A stretch of 64,000 nucleotides of DNA from Vibrio marinisediminis (GCF_014050145.1 NZ_JACFYF010000001.1:1-64000), one strand, 5' to 3'. Positions 8,213 through 17,292 are shown, counted from the first letter of the stretch. The notes: generated from the sequence alone by a model not told the origin. Program-made: numbers and translations.

Positions 8213-8334
8213 TAACGCCGCATTAAGTGGTGAACAACGCGACCACCCAACCTTAAATCTTGCCACATTTAACACTGAAGCTGACCTAGGCTGAAATTGC
8301 CAAGCGTTGAGAATCCGTCTTAAATGCTTTGTTA
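8213..8334 (-). repeat. attC site 13 (last attC in the array)
   Basis: 122-bp attC of the second subtype. It serves the cassette with the genes at 8345-8917. No further attC is recognisable to its right. Confidence 0.93.
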
Positions 8335-8344
8335 TGTGCCTGAA

Positions 8345-8557
8345 CTATATAACTTTTACAAAATACACTGGAGACGTATTTTCAGGAAAAGTCGATACAA
8401 TTGGTGCAGATTCAACACCCCATGCAAAAAAGGTTTGCTTGTTGCAAGCAGTACAAGTGGCAGCATATTCGCCGTTAACTTGAAATACTCCATTAAGAGC
8501 TGCTTGATACTTCGTGCCACATTCTTTACACACTACATCAGTTATTGAGTACGACAT
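8345..8557 (-). CDS. Small CxxC (zinc-ribbon-like) protein of the terminal cassette
   Basis: 70 aa if started at the ATG at 8557 (MSYSITDVVC). This start is chosen because AGGTAGGTG lies just upstream, whereas the in-frame GTG two codons earlier is too close to it. Two CxxC pairs (CKECG near residue 10 and CTAC near residue 34) suggest a zinc ribbon or knuckle. The rest is a short beta-rich tail. It follows the 117-aa gene almost without a gap, so the two are probably co-translated. Function unknown. It may be a small nucleic-acid- or protein-binding partner. Confidence 0.65.
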   Translation of the reverse strand: MSYSITDVVCKECGTKYQAALNGVFQVNGEYAATCTACNKQTFFAWGVESAPIVSTFPENTSPVYFVKVI

Positions 8558-8563
8558 TTTCAC

Positions 8564-8917
8564 CTACCTGTTTGATTTATAATAAGATCGTGAACCAACT
8601 TTCTTGAATTCCACTTTATTCTGGTCTTGTAAGTGGCGAGCTAACGTTGCGAAAAGCCACCCAGTTTTATTGTCAGTTTTGTTACCTTGCGGGTAAGCAT
8701 TCTTAGTAAGGTTAAGCTGTTGCTTGATAAAAGCTGCTGGTACCCAACCTTCATCAAACCCTGATTCAGACTTAGCTATAAAGCTTAATACTTGCTCCGC
8801 CATCTCATTAAACAATTGATCTATTTGATTCTTTTCTTCCACCAATGCCTCCTGACACATAACGCTTTCTATACGCCTACCAGCTCGCTTTCCACGAATG
8901 ATAACATTATCTTTCAT
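8564..8917 (-). CDS. Hypothetical protein of the terminal cassette
   Basis: 117 aa, soluble and basic. The N-terminal part, VIIRGKRAGRRIESVMCQEAL, is followed by an acidic helix (about residues 28-50). The C-terminal half (WVPAAFIKQQLNLTKNAYPQ, then WLFATLARHLQDQNKVEFKK) has the helix-helix-wing rhythm of a small winged-helix domain, though this is a weak impression. It is the first gene of a two-gene unit with the CxxC protein downstream. No attC or attI was recognised upstream, so it may be either the attI-proximal cassette or part of the array flank. Confidence 0.6.
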   Translation of the reverse strand: MKDNVIIRGKRAGRRIESVMCQEALVEEKNQIDQLFNEMAEQVLSFIAKSESGFDEGWVPAAFIKQQLNLTKNAYPQGNKTDNKTGWLFATLARHLQDQNKVEFKKVGSRSYYKSNR

Positions 8918-9465
8918 GCTATCTTACTGGCAAGGTTGTGCTTATAAGTACTTAAAAAATTTTGCAATTTATAGCATAGATACCACTTTACTTTTGCGTG
9001 TTATACGCTCAAATGACTCATATTTCTTGCTTATCTCTATTTTTATACCATATGTACATAAACACATATTCAATCACATTGAATGCTATATAATAGAAAA
9101 CCCCGTAATTCATTTGAGGTCTAACCGTAACCCCTTTACAAGTATGGATATGGGTTTTCAAATGTATTTATTGACCTCATCGTATCGCAACCGATGCAAG
9201 CTAATTTTTTATCCCAATAAATTCAATACGTAACACGCACAACGTTCAGTAAACCATAAACACTGAGGTAACTTTGCCTACGTTCAGCTCATGTTTTAAA
9301 GTGCGGGATTCAGCACTTTTCTCTTGTTGTTTTTCAATCAGATACCGTCAACTCACTGACTAAGTAAAATTCCCTTCGCACTTGCTCAGATTGATTTTTA
9401 GTCTACTTTTGTTTAGAGTACGAAGGTTTTTCGGTAAAAATTAACAATTATTAAAGGACTAATAA
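8918..9465. other. Gene-free array boundary and proV upstream region
   Basis: 548 bp with no supported gene on either strand and no integrase. It contains one minus-strand GTTAGAC (9125-9119) matching the GTTRRRY core used by attI and attC. This could be a relic of the recombination site but is within chance expectation. The right end holds the likely proV promoter and an AAAGGA ribosome-binding site. A+T content is high between 8935 and 9240. Confidence 0.6.
9391..9419 (+). promoter_or_regulatory. Possible sigma-70 promoter for proVWX
   Basis: TTGATT at 9391-9396 and TAGAGT at 9414-9419, separated by 17 bp, each matching four of six consensus bases. The pair lies 46 bp upstream of the proV ATG. 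Osmotic induction is usual for this operon type but is not shown by the sequence. Confidence 0.3.
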
Positions 9466-10653
9466 ATGTCGCCCATCTTGGAAGTTCAGGGGCTCTACAA
9501 AGTCTTTGGGGAAGATCCCAATAGAGCATTTTCTCTTATTGAGAAAGGCGCAGATAAAGATGTTATCTTCGAGAAAACCGGGCTAACCGTCGGTGTTCAT
9601 GATGTATCATTGTCTATCAACGAAGGCGAAATCTTCGTCATCATGGGGCTCTCAGGCTCCGGAAAATCCACTCTTGTTCGATTGCTCAACCGTCTTATCG
9701 AGCCCACCCGCGGCAACGTACTTTTACGTGGCAAAGATATCGCACATATCTCTGAAGATGAATTGAGGGAAGTTCGTCGTAACAATATCTCAATGGTATT
9801 TCAAAATTTCGCTTTGATGCCGCATATGACGGTGATTGAAAATGCCGCTTTTGGATTAGAGCTTGCAGGTGTGGCGCCCCAAAAACGCAAAAGTGCCGCG
9901 CTTTCAGCACTTGCTCGTGTGGGACTAGACGCCTATTCAGAGTCTTACCCCGATGAATTATCCGGAGGTATGAAACAGCGTGTTGGATTGGCCCGAGCTT
10001 TAGCTTGTGACCCCGATATCCTGCTAATGGATGAAGCATTTTCAGCATTAGACCCGCTCATTCGTACAGAGATGCAAGACGAGCTGATCCGTCTACAAGG
10101 TGATGATAAACGCACAATCGTATTCATCTCCCATGATTTGGATGAGGCAATGCGAATCGGCGACAGAATCGCGATCATGCAAGATGGCGTGGTTGTGCAA
10201 GTCGGCACGCCAGACGAAATTCTAAACAAACCTGCCAATGACTATGTCGAAGCATTTTTCCGCGGCGTTAATATCGCCAGTGTCCTTACCGCTAAAGACA
10301 TTGCTCGTAAAAACCCTGCAGCGGTATTCAAGAAGTCAGAACATGATGGTCCGGCTTCTGCACTTAGATTGCTCAGCGACAATGACCGCGAATTTGGCGT
10401 CGTCATTGATAAGTCCAATAAGTATTCAGGTTTGGTTTCTATTGACTCGTTACGTGAAGCACAAAAATCTGGCAGTTGCCTTGTTAGCGCTCAGATCGAA
10501 TCAACAATCACATTGACACCAAACCAACCTATTAATGAAATTTTAGGTTCAGTCGCGGAGGTGCCTTACTCAGTCCCCGTGGTCGATGAGCAAGGTCAGT
10601 ATTTTGGCGTGGTATCGAAATCACGTTTACTTCATGCATTAGATAGGGATTAG
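9466..10653 (+). CDS. proV: Glycine betaine/L-proline ABC transporter, ATP-binding subunit ProV
   Basis: 395 aa. It energises uptake of compatible solutes such as glycine betaine and proline. Walker [10 protein letters not shown] is at about residues 62-70, the signature [15 protein letters not shown] follows, and Walker B is [13 protein letters not shown]. The last 120 residues form a CBS-type regulatory region, as in ProV/OpuAA proteins that sense ionic strength. The N-terminal extension before Walker A ([18 protein letters not shown]) is typical of ProV. The start is supported by AAAGGA 9-10 nt upstream. It is the first gene of proVWX, with 5 nt to proW. The length is normal for the family. 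Confidence 0.95.
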   Translation: MSPILEVQGLYKVFGEDPNRAFSLIEKGADKDVIFEKTGLTVGVHDVSLSINEGEIFVIMGLSGSGKSTLVRLLNRLIEPTRGNVLLRGKDIAHISEDELREVRRNNISMVFQNFALMPHMTVIENAAFGLELAGVAPQKRKSAALSALARVGLDAYSESYPDELSGGMKQRVGLARALACDPDILLMDEAFSALDPLIRTEMQDELIRLQGDDKRTIVFISHDLDEAMRIGDRIAIMQDGVVVQVGTPDEILNKPANDYVEAFFRGVNIASVLTAKDIARKNPAAVFKKSEHDGPASALRLLSDNDREFGVVIDKSNKYSGLVSIDSLREAQKSGSCLVSAQIESTITLTPNQPINEILGSVAEVPYSVPVVDEQGQYFGVVSKSRLLHALDRD

Positions 10654-10658
10654 TCGAC

Positions 10659-11738
10659 ATGTCAACACAACAAACCAGTAATGATCCCTGGGCACAAACA
10701 ACACCAGAACAAAGTAACCCATGGGGCGAAGAAACTGCAGCATCCAGTGATGCGAGTTGGTTATCAGCAGAGGCTGTCGAAAAAGCCCCGTTTGATATCA
10801 TGAATCCCTTTGACGATGCAGTGATCCCTTTTGATATGTGGGTTGAAAATGGACTTGAATGGTTAGTGGATCACGGAAGACCTCTTTTTCAGGCAATTCG
10901 CGTACCTATCGATTTCATTCTCAGCTCTTTTGAAACCGCACTTGTTGCCACACCAGCACCTTTCATGCTGCTGATTCTATTTTTACTCACTTGGCAGTTC
11001 TCTGGCTTGAAGTTGGGGCTGACTACCCTTGCCTCTTTAGTCGTTATCGGGCTCATTGGCGCATGGAGTGAAGCCATGACGACTTTGTCACTGGTGATGA
11101 CCTCGGTCTTTTTCTGTCTGATTATCGGGCTACCGATGGGCATATGGCTAGCGCGGAATGATACCGCAGCTAAAGTGATAAGACCCTTGCTTGACGCCAT
11201 GCAAACCACCCCTGCCTTTGTGTATTTGGTACCGATTGTAATGCTATTTGGTATCGGTAATGTGCCGGGCGTTGTTGTGACGATCATATTCGCGTTGCCG
11301 CCAGTGGTTAGGCTGACCATTTTGGGAATTCAACAAGTGCCAGAGGAGTTGATCGAAGCGGGTCATTCATTTGGTGCCAGTAAAAAGCAAATGCTCTATC
11401 GCATTCAATTGCCCCTCGCAATGCCAACCATAATGGCGGGTGTGAACCAAACATTGATGCTGTCACTTTCGATGGTGGTTATCGCTTCGATGATCGCGGT
11501 CGGCGGACTTGGGCAAATGGTTCTTCGCGGCATTGGTCGCTTAGATATGGGGTTAGCGGCGGTGGGCGGTTTAGGCATTGTAATCCTCGCCATCTTACTC
11601 GACCGTGTTACGCAAAAACTGGGCGAAAACGCACAAGATACAAAACTGCGCTGGTATCACTCAGGTCCAGCTTCTTTAATCGCTAGGCTTAGCGCAAACA
11701 AAACCGATGGAAAATCAATCCAGGAGAAAACTGAATGA
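10659..11738 (+). CDS. proW: Glycine betaine/L-proline ABC transporter, permease ProW
   Basis: 359 aa. The N-terminal 100 residues are hydrophilic and amphipathic, as in enterobacterial ProW, followed by about six to seven membrane segments between residues 105 and 320. The ABC-permease EAA-like loop is visible as [32 protein letters not shown]. It forms the inner-membrane channel with ProV and receives substrate from ProX. It overlaps proX by 4 nt (ATGA), indicating translational coupling. Confidence 0.95.
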   Translation: MSTQQTSNDPWAQTTPEQSNPWGEETAASSDASWLSAEAVEKAPFDIMNPFDDAVIPFDMWVENGLEWLVDHGRPLFQAIRVPIDFILSSFETALVATPAPFMLLILFLLTWQFSGLKLGLTTLASLVVIGLIGAWSEAMTTLSLVMTSVFFCLIIGLPMGIWLARNDTAAKVIRPLLDAMQTTPAFVYLVPIVMLFGIGNVPGVVVTIIFALPPVVRLTILGIQQVPEELIEAGHSFGASKKQMLYRIQLPLAMPTIMAGVNQTLMLSLSMVVIASMIAVGGLGQMVLRGIGRLDMGLAAVGGLGIVILAILLDRVTQKLGENAQDTKLRWYHSGPASLIARLSANKTDGKSIQEKTE

Positions 11739-12742
11739 ATAATTCATGGAAGAAAACACTACTAGTAAGTGCAGTATCTGCGCTGACTGTCTCAACAAAC
11801 GCTTTGGCTGCAAAACTGCCGGGCGAGGGTGTGGTTGTACAGCCTGTTCAATCGACTGTAGCTGAAGAGACCTTCCAAACATTAATCGTAAATAAAGCGC
11901 TAGAAGCACTAGGCTACGATGTGAATGAAACAAAGGAAGTTGACTACAACGTTGGCTATACATCAATCGCAAAAGGTGACGCTACGTTCTTGGCTGTCGG
12001 TTGGTTCCCACTGCATGCTGATAAATACACCATGGCCGGCGGTGATGAAAGCTTCTACCGCGAAGGTCAGTACATCAGTGGCGCAGCTCAAGGTTACCTT
12101 GTTGACAAGAAGACAGCCGACAAATATGGCATCACTAACATTGGACAGCTATCTGACCCTAAAATTGCCAAACTATTTGATGCAGATGGCGATGGAAAAG
12201 CAGACCTAACGGGTTGTACTCCGGGCTGGGGTTGTGAAATGGTGATCGAAGAACAACTAACCGCTTACAAACTTCGTGACACCGTCACTCACCAACAAGG
12301 CAACTACGCCGCTATTATTGCCGATACGATCTCTCGCTACCAAAATGGTGAGTCAATTGTCTACTACACATGGACACCATACTGGGTAAGTGGCGTGCTT
12401 GTACCGGGTAAAGACGTTGTTTGGCTAGAAGTACCGTTCTCTGCGCTGCCTGGCGAGCGTAAAGATATCGACACGACACTACCAAATGGTAAAAACTACG
12501 GTTTTGAAATGAACTCAATGCGCATTGTTGCGAATAAACAGTTTACTGATCAAAACCCAGCTGCGGCGAAGTTGTTTGAGATTATCAAGGTCGACATTAA
12601 CGATGTTAGTGCACAGAACATGATCATGAGTAAGGGTAAAAACTCTTCTGCTGACATTGAAGCGCATGCGAATGGCTGGATCAAAGCCAACCAAGCATTG
12701 TTTGATTCTTGGATTTCAGAAGCGAAAAAAGCCGCTCTTTAA
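11735..12742 (+). CDS. proX: Glycine betaine/L-proline ABC transporter, periplasmic binding protein ProX
   Basis: 335 aa. A Sec signal peptide (positive MNNSWKK, hydrophobic core, ALA-A cleavage near residue 26) directs it to the periplasm. The OpuAC-type substrate-binding domain follows, with GCTPGWGCE carrying the two cysteines that form the disulfide in ProX proteins. Aromatic residues in segments such as [11 protein letters not shown] probably help form the aromatic cage for betaine. Its start codon overlaps the proW stop, and the operon ends at a strong hairpin 24 bp downstream. Confidence 0.95.
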   Translation: MNNSWKKTLLVSAVSALTVSTNALAAKLPGEGVVVQPVQSTVAEETFQTLIVNKALEALGYDVNETKEVDYNVGYTSIAKGDATFLAVGWFPLHADKYTMAGGDESFYREGQYISGAAQGYLVDKKTADKYGITNIGQLSDPKIAKLFDADGDGKADLTGCTPGWGCEMVIEEQLTAYKLRDTVTHQQGNYAAIIADTISRYQNGESIVYYTWTPYWVSGVLVPGKDVVWLEVPFSALPGERKDIDTTLPNGKNYGFEMNSMRIVANKQFTDQNPAAAKLFEIIKVDINDVSAQNMIMSKGKNSSADIEAHANGWIKANQALFDSWISEAKKAAL

Positions 12743-12765
12743 TTCAAAACGAACTTAACTAATAG

Positions 12766-12796
12766 AGCCAGTGGTTTCCTCCACTGGCTTTTTTTC
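12766..12796 (+). terminator. Rho-independent terminator of proVWX
   Basis: A 9-bp perfect stem, AGCCAGTGG (12766-12774) with CCACTGGCT (12781-12789), 6-nt loop, followed by a run of T. Confidence 0.9.
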
Positions 12797-12991
12797 CGGC
12801 AAAATACCCTCTCGCCCTCTAACCAGCATTAGCCCCTTTCAAGTGATTAAACTGCCGTCCCAATTTATTTGCATTAACTACCATTTGAAACGTTAACGCC
12901 ATTAGCACCACACATTAGTGAGGCTTAAGTCTAAGCGCCTATCTCTCTATCAATTTAGTATTAAATTCAAGCAAGTCAATAAGGTAACAAC

Positions 12992-13267
12992 ATGATAGTA
13001 ACGAACGCATTTAATCAAAACTTAACTGACGAGTCGAAACAGCACTGGCTAAGTTACTGGAAACATTTTACTGATGAGCCATACAGTTACTGCGCGGAGC
13101 AAAACTGCACACAGCAACAACAGCATGGTGTTTTAGTAACCCAGCCTAAATTGTCACCACACACCTTATTTGTTGTGCCTCTTTGCGAAGGACACAGTAA
13201 TAGTTTTGTTAGCCAGCTAGAAATTGACGACAGCGCCAGAATTGTTCCGACAGAACTGAGCTTGTAA
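12992..13267 (+). CDS. Hypothetical small protein, HNH-like C-terminal remnant
   Basis: 91 aa, soluble. AAGGT lies 8 nt before the ATG and a strong terminator follows the stop, supporting a real monocistronic gene. The layout CAEQNC ... FVVPLCEGHSNS ... LEIDDSARIVPTEL resembles small HNH-like zinc proteins with a C-x-x-x-x-C, V-P-L-C-x-x-H-x-N pattern, but the fold assignment is weak. It stands between proVWX and the citrate locus with no functional link visible. Confidence 0.6.
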   Translation: MIVTNAFNQNLTDESKQHWLSYWKHFTDEPYSYCAEQNCTQQQQHGVLVTQPKLSPHTLFVVPLCEGHSNSFVSQLEIDDSARIVPTELSL

Positions 13268-13296
13268 TAGAGATTGGTAGGGATTTTGTTGGACTT

Positions 13297-13334
13297 GAGC
13301 AATGACACACTCCTTGTCATTGCTCTTTTTTTTT
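13297..13334 (+). terminator. Rho-independent terminator after the 12992 gene
   Basis: An 11-bp perfect stem, GAGCAATGACA (13297-13307) with TGTCATTGCTC (13315-13325), followed by nine T. The T tract is on the plus strand only. Confidence 0.88.
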
Positions 13335-13355
13335 AACTATAGCATTTGAACTTAA

Positions 13356-14129
13356 TTAAACGACTAATTGGCTTAGAGAAAGCACAGCGTCACTGTTGCA
13401 GCTTGAATTTGTGGAAAACATTTCTTCTATCTGTTCTTGGGAGACGATATTGGCATTAAACGCCGCTATATGAATTTTATCGCCCGCATGCACAAAATTA
13501 TCGTTGCCCCATTGGGTATAATTTGGCGCACCAGTATATAAAATTAATTCTGATGGAAAACCCATGTTTGCCAAGGTTGGCAATATTTCTTGATACATTC
13601 CTTCACCTTGCTGAGTATTAATTCGCTCAACCATCCACGCCATTAGATAACAATAAAAGACTTTCATTTCCGTGCAACTCACCACTGGCGTCGCAAGATG
13701 TAGCGTTTGGTCACGTTCAATATAAGAGACCAGTTTTAAATTTTCGTCGTAATTTAGTGGTGAAAGGCGTGAGACATTCCACCAATGATTGTTGATCCCT
13801 TTAGACTGCGTCCCCCACGCTTTTCTTTGTGAAATTTTTTCACTGCCTGCAAGCGAACGAATGGTCATGTCGTTACCAATCGAAATATGAGTGGTCATCA
13901 AAGAGCTTACTTTGCCATCTTGGTACCCAACCTGACAACGTAGTACAAACTCAGGTTCAATATCCACCTCTGTCCCCTGTCTTGGGTAACGCAACTCTTC
14001 ACCAGAGGTAAGAGTGTCATTCTCTTCGCAGTTAATAACGAAAATGCCATTCGGCATTAAATCTTCTGCGACCTTTTCTGCACCACTCAAATGACCAGTG
14101 AAATTTCCTATTATTCCTAAGCAAAGCAT
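13356..14129 (-). CDS. DUF5718-like protein at the end of the citrate lyase cluster
   Basis: 257 aa, soluble. The N terminus LGIIGNFTGHLSGAEKVAEDL resembles the start of DUF5718 proteins (G-x-x-G-N-F-x-G-H-L-x-x-A). The C-terminal half includes YTGAPNYTQWGNDNFVHAGD. DUF5718 proteins are of unknown function and seem related to fumarylacetoacetate-hydrolase-like folds, which is inference. It is the last minus-strand gene after citG and may be an operon member, although a 129-bp MITE-like element now separates the two. Its role in citrate metabolism is suggested only by position. Confidence 0.65.
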   Translation of the reverse strand: MLCLGIIGNFTGHLSGAEKVAEDLMPNGIFVINCEENDTLTSGEELRYPRQGTEVDIEPEFVLRCQVGYQDGKVSSLMTTHISIGNDMTIRSLAGSEKISQRKAWGTQSKGINNHWWNVSRLSPLNYDENLKLVSYIERDQTLHLATPVVSCTEMKVFYCYLMAWMVERINTQQGEGMYQEILPTLANMGFPSELILYTGAPNYTQWGNDNFVHAGDKIHIAAFNANIVSQEQIEEMFSTNSSCNSDAVLSLSQLVV

Positions 14130-14153
14130 TGATGTTCCTTCTTTGTCCGAGCT

Positions 14154-14282
14154 ATATACACGTCATACTTGAAGTTACCGCAGTGTCGGCTGTGTTCGTG
14201 CGCCCCAATCACATGGTTCACCTATGCTCAGGGGACTTTCTTACTTGCCGCCTATCTGTACCTTCAAGTTTCTTGGGTATAT
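14154..14282. repeat. MITE-like element between citG and the DUF5718 gene
   Basis: 129 bp bounded by imperfect 25-bp terminal inverted repeats: ATATACACGTCATACTTGAA on the left, and on the right the reverse complement of ATATACCCAAGAAACTTGAA (19 of 25 positions match overall). It has no coding capacity. The termini share TATACCCAAG with the element at 51315-51581. Confidence 0.7.
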
Positions 14283-14313
14283 GCTCTCGTTTTAATACAT
14301 TTAATCTCGCCAA

Positions 14314-15261
14314 TTACTTGTTAATCAGCACCAGTGAGCAAATGTCGAGTTGCACCAGTAACCAGGTCGCCGCCAGCAAATCGGCGCTCCCGCCAGGGCT
14401 AATGTTACGTTCGATAAACAGGCGGTCCATCGCGAAAAGATGTTGCTCAAAATCATGATGGCTGTCATAGCTTGTTGTCATGAGGCTATTTGCTTGCTGC
14501 TTAACAAAGTTCAAGCCAACAAGGCCGGCACGGTTGATAACATTGGTGTCGTTGTTTTGCGCCATTAACGCAAGCAGGGTTACGCTTAAGGCCTTTTCTT
14601 CAGAGCTGCCTTGTTCTATGGCTTTGGTATAAGTTGGCAATGCACAGTCAAAAATTGTTGGGTAACCTTGCGCTGCTTCGCCTCGAATACCCGTTAAACC
14701 ATATTGATGAAAAATGCGCTCTCCAGCAGTATTCGTTTTTGATCGACTCTGTTCTAGTTCTTTTTCTACCAACGAAGCACAACTCGCTTTTATCACTTCC
14801 CGAACACTTCGCGCGTTATAACTCTGCCCATTTTGATGCAGCCAACCTACCGCACCACAAATAAGCCCAAGGGTAAAAATCATACCTTTGTGGGTATTCA
14901 CGCCCTCCGTCACAGCAAACATTGCTTTTTCTGCTTCAATCCCGATCGGTCGAAGATGGGTGAGAAGATCGCTAGCTGAAACATTTGAGGCTTGGAAACC
15001 GGCGTGAACAAAGGCTTTCATAAACGGTCTTAACGCATCACAACTGGCGACAAAAGTGGTTAGATCCATATCGTTATGTGAACCACTATTGGCGCAGTCC
15101 ACCAGCCCAGGTTTAGGCGTAAGATGAACCTCTAACATCATCGCATGGTAGGCAAGATTTCCCGCCAGTACTGAAACATTAAGTCGAGACTGCCCCTCCT
15201 TCTCCGGGTGATAAATACAACAATCATCCAGCAACCACATCAGTGTTTTATTGGTAATCAT
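14314..15261 (-). CDS. citG: Triphosphoribosyl-dephospho-CoA synthase CitG
   Basis: 315 aa. It makes 2'-(5''-triphosphoribosyl)-3'-dephospho-CoA, the precursor of the citrate lyase prosthetic group, from ATP and dephospho-CoA. Family motifs are visible: LEVHLTPKPGLVDCANSGSH (about residues 44-63), TFVASC, NTHKGMIFTLGLICGAVGW (about 121-139) and GLTGIRGEAAQGYPTIF (about 188-204). The C-terminal SPGGSADLLAATWLL is also typical. It overlaps citX by 14 nt, so the two are translationally coupled, and it is in the usual position at the end of the cit operon. Confidence 0.93.
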   Translation of the reverse strand: MITNKTLMWLLDDCCIYHPEKEGQSRLNVSVLAGNLAYHAMMLEVHLTPKPGLVDCANSGSHNDMDLTTFVASCDALRPFMKAFVHAGFQASNVSASDLLTHLRPIGIEAEKAMFAVTEGVNTHKGMIFTLGLICGAVGWLHQNGQSYNARSVREVIKASCASLVEKELEQSRSKTNTAGERIFHQYGLTGIRGEAAQGYPTIFDCALPTYTKAIEQGSSEEKALSVTLLALMAQNNDTNVINRAGLVGLNFVKQQANSLMTTSYDSHHDFEQHLFAMDRLFIERNISPGGSADLLAATWLLVQLDICSLVLINK

Positions 15262-15769
15262 TGGTCATCTCCATCATTTTATTAATCAATTGTGCTTTGG
15301 TGTGCGCTCTGCTTCTTGCACAAAGCTTTGCTTCGCTATCGCACACTAGGCAACGTCTTGGGGAACGATTAACTTCTTGGCGAGAAATTGGCTGGAGATT
15401 TTGGGGGATCACATCAATGTCAAAAAGACGCCCGAGCGTATGCTCCTCTTCTATTGCGATCATCCGTTTCTTTAAACGGATCACATCATGAGTATAGATG
15501 GCAGCAAGCAATTCATATCCGCTATCTGCCTCGACGCATTCATGTCTAATAATCGTCAATTGGGCGGCGTCACAAGCTGCGAAAATCGCTTCAACGCCAG
15601 CATTAAACGCAATTTGGGCGATGGTGTTTTTCTTCACCTCACCCATCATATTGATGCTAAAACTCACCAGCGGCAAAGAGTGAGTTTGCACCCACTCCCG
15701 CTGCTTGTTGGCTCTGTTTTCGCGACTTTCGAGAACTTGCTCGAGGCTAACGACAGGACCGTGATACAC
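15248..15769 (-). CDS. citX: Apo-citrate lyase phosphoribosyl-dephospho-CoA transferase CitX
   Basis: 173 aa. It transfers the prosthetic group made by CitG onto the acyl carrier protein CitD. The CitX hallmarks are intact: GRLFDIDVI (about residues 111-119) and RRCLVCDSEAKLCARSRAH near the C terminus. The start lies 2 nt after the citF stop and the end overlaps citG, so it is embedded in the citDEFXG operon. A second, diverged citX-like gene lies at 24761-25249. Confidence 0.93.
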   Translation of the reverse strand: MYHGPVVSLEQVLESRENRANKQREWVQTHSLPLVSFSINMMGEVKKNTIAQIAFNAGVEAIFAACDAAQLTIIRHECVEADSGYELLAAIYTHDVIRLKKRMIAIEEEHTLGRLFDIDVIPQNLQPISRQEVNRSPRRCLVCDSEAKLCARSRAHTKAQLINKMMEMTNDYQ

Positions 15770-15771
15770 AG

Positions 15772-17280
15772 CTACTCCTTCACTTGGCGAATAACATCAA
15801 TCACTGAACCATCGCGGTAACGGATGAAACCGACCACCTTGTCTTCGTATCGGATCGATCGTGCTTCACCCGTAAGCAGTTCAGCTCGTTGTTGCAGAGC
15901 CTCAATGGTAACTAACTCGACACCCGCTTTTTCAAGCCTTGCGATCACATCCTCTCTGGCTGGGTTAACCGCAATGCCGTGGTCAGTCACCAATACATCT
16001 ATCTGCGAACCTGCTGTTACGATGTTTAGCACCGAATTAACCACTGTTGGAATTCGCCCGCGTACCAATGGCGCAACAATGATGGTCAAATTCGCTGAAG
16101 CTGCGGTATCACTATGCCCACCGGATGCACCGCGGATAACACCATCAGAACCGGTAATCACATTTACGTTAAAATCGGTATCAATTTCGAGTGCACTCAA
16201 TATCACCACATCGAGTTTTTCTACCGCTGCGCCTTTAGAAGCTGGATTGGCGTATTGATTAGCCGATATTTCAATATGAGCAGCATTACGCGCCATCGAT
16301 TCAGCGGCACTGGCATCAAACGACTGAACATCGAGTAAAGTCTTAATCAGCCCTTTCTCGTGCAAATCAACCATAGTTGAAGTAATACCACCTAAAGCAA
16401 AACTCGCTTTAATATCATTACTTGTCATCTTTTCTTCTAGGAAGCGAGTCACCGCCAGTGAGGCACCACCAGAACCGGTTTGCATGGAGAAACCATCGTA
16501 GAAATAACCAGAATGCTCAATCACATCAGCGGCTCGGCGCGCAATCAATAGTTCTCTTGGGTTGCTCGTCATTCGCGTAGCACCGCCACCAATTTTTGAT
16601 GCGTCGCCAACGCTTTCTACTTGCACAATAGCATCGACTTGATCTTGTGCGATGGATGCGGGTTGATTTGGAAAAGCCACTAACTCTTCGGTAAGTAAAA
16701 CGGTGTATCGGGCGTATTGAGCATCAATTTGCGCATACCCTAACGAGCCACATTTTGCCTTGCCACTTACCGCATTGGCATTACCAAACTCATCGCTGGT
16801 TGAAACACCAAGAAAGGCAACATCAATATTAAGTTCACCCGTTTCAACCAAATGAACTCGCCCACCATGAGAGTGGATATGAATCGGTTCTTCCATTAAG
16901 CCACGGGAGATCTCTTCAGCTAAATCACCACGTAGCCCTGAGGTATAGATTTTCTTAACCACACCATTTTTAATATGCTCAACCAATGGAGAGTGGATCT
17001 CTGACAGCGAGCTGGACGCTAAAGTGAGATCTTTAAAGCCCATTTCAGCTAGCGCTTGCATCACTAAGTTGATGGTTTTATCACCGCCACGAAACGAATG
17101 ATGAAACGAAATAGTCATGCCATCTTGTAAGCCACTCTCTTTAATTGCTTGCTCAATACTTGGCGAGATTTTTCGATGCTTTCTATCGACGCCTTGTTTA
17201 AGTTGTGGAGTCAGGGCATGAGGTCCTGAATAAGGTTGGATCTGATAGCGTTCAAAAAGCTCAAGGTTTATATTTTTCAT
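15772..17280 (-). CDS. citF: Citrate lyase alpha subunit (citrate CoA-transferase) CitF
   Basis: 502 aa, full length for CitF. It exchanges acetyl for citryl on the CitD prosthetic group. Recognisable segments are KISPSIEQAIKESGLQDGM, SFHHSFRGGD (about residues 59-68), GGRVHLVETGE, and the glycine-rich GASGGHSDTAASANL toward the C terminus. It lies 12 nt after citE and 2 nt before citX in the operon. Confidence 0.95.
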   Translation of the reverse strand: MKNINLELFERYQIQPYSGPHALTPQLKQGVDRKHRKISPSIEQAIKESGLQDGMTISFHHSFRGGDKTINLVMQALAEMGFKDLTLASSSLSEIHSPLVEHIKNGVVKKIYTSGLRGDLAEEISRGLMEEPIHIHSHGGRVHLVETGELNIDVAFLGVSTSDEFGNANAVSGKAKCGSLGYAQIDAQYARYTVLLTEELVAFPNQPASIAQDQVDAIVQVESVGDASKIGGGATRMTSNPRELLIARRAADVIEHSGYFYDGFSMQTGSGGASLAVTRFLEEKMTSNDIKASFALGGITSTMVDLHEKGLIKTLLDVQSFDASAAESMARNAAHIEISANQYANPASKGAAVEKLDVVILSALEIDTDFNVNVITGSDGVIRGASGGHSDTAASANLTIIVAPLVRGRIPTVVNSVLNIVTAGSQIDVLVTDHGIAVNPAREDVIARLEKAGVELVTIEALQQRAELLTGEARSIRYEDKVVGFIRYRDGSVIDVIRQVKE

Positions 17281-17292
17281 TCTGCAACTGCC

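Noticed and set aside
841-8334. Regularly spaced repeats suggesting a CRISPR array
   Set aside because: The repeats are about 120 bp, palindromic and separated by genes or 460-bp cassettes. They are attC sites, and no cas genes are present.
8898-9233. 111-codon plus-strand frame at the array boundary
   Set aside because: A+T-rich with no ribosome-binding site; it overlaps the start of the minus-strand cassette gene.
9229-9290. Sequence TAAACCATAAACACTGAGG resembling part of an attC
   Set aside because: It lacks the paired core boxes and the surrounding palindrome; the similarity is limited to a short A/C-rich stretch.
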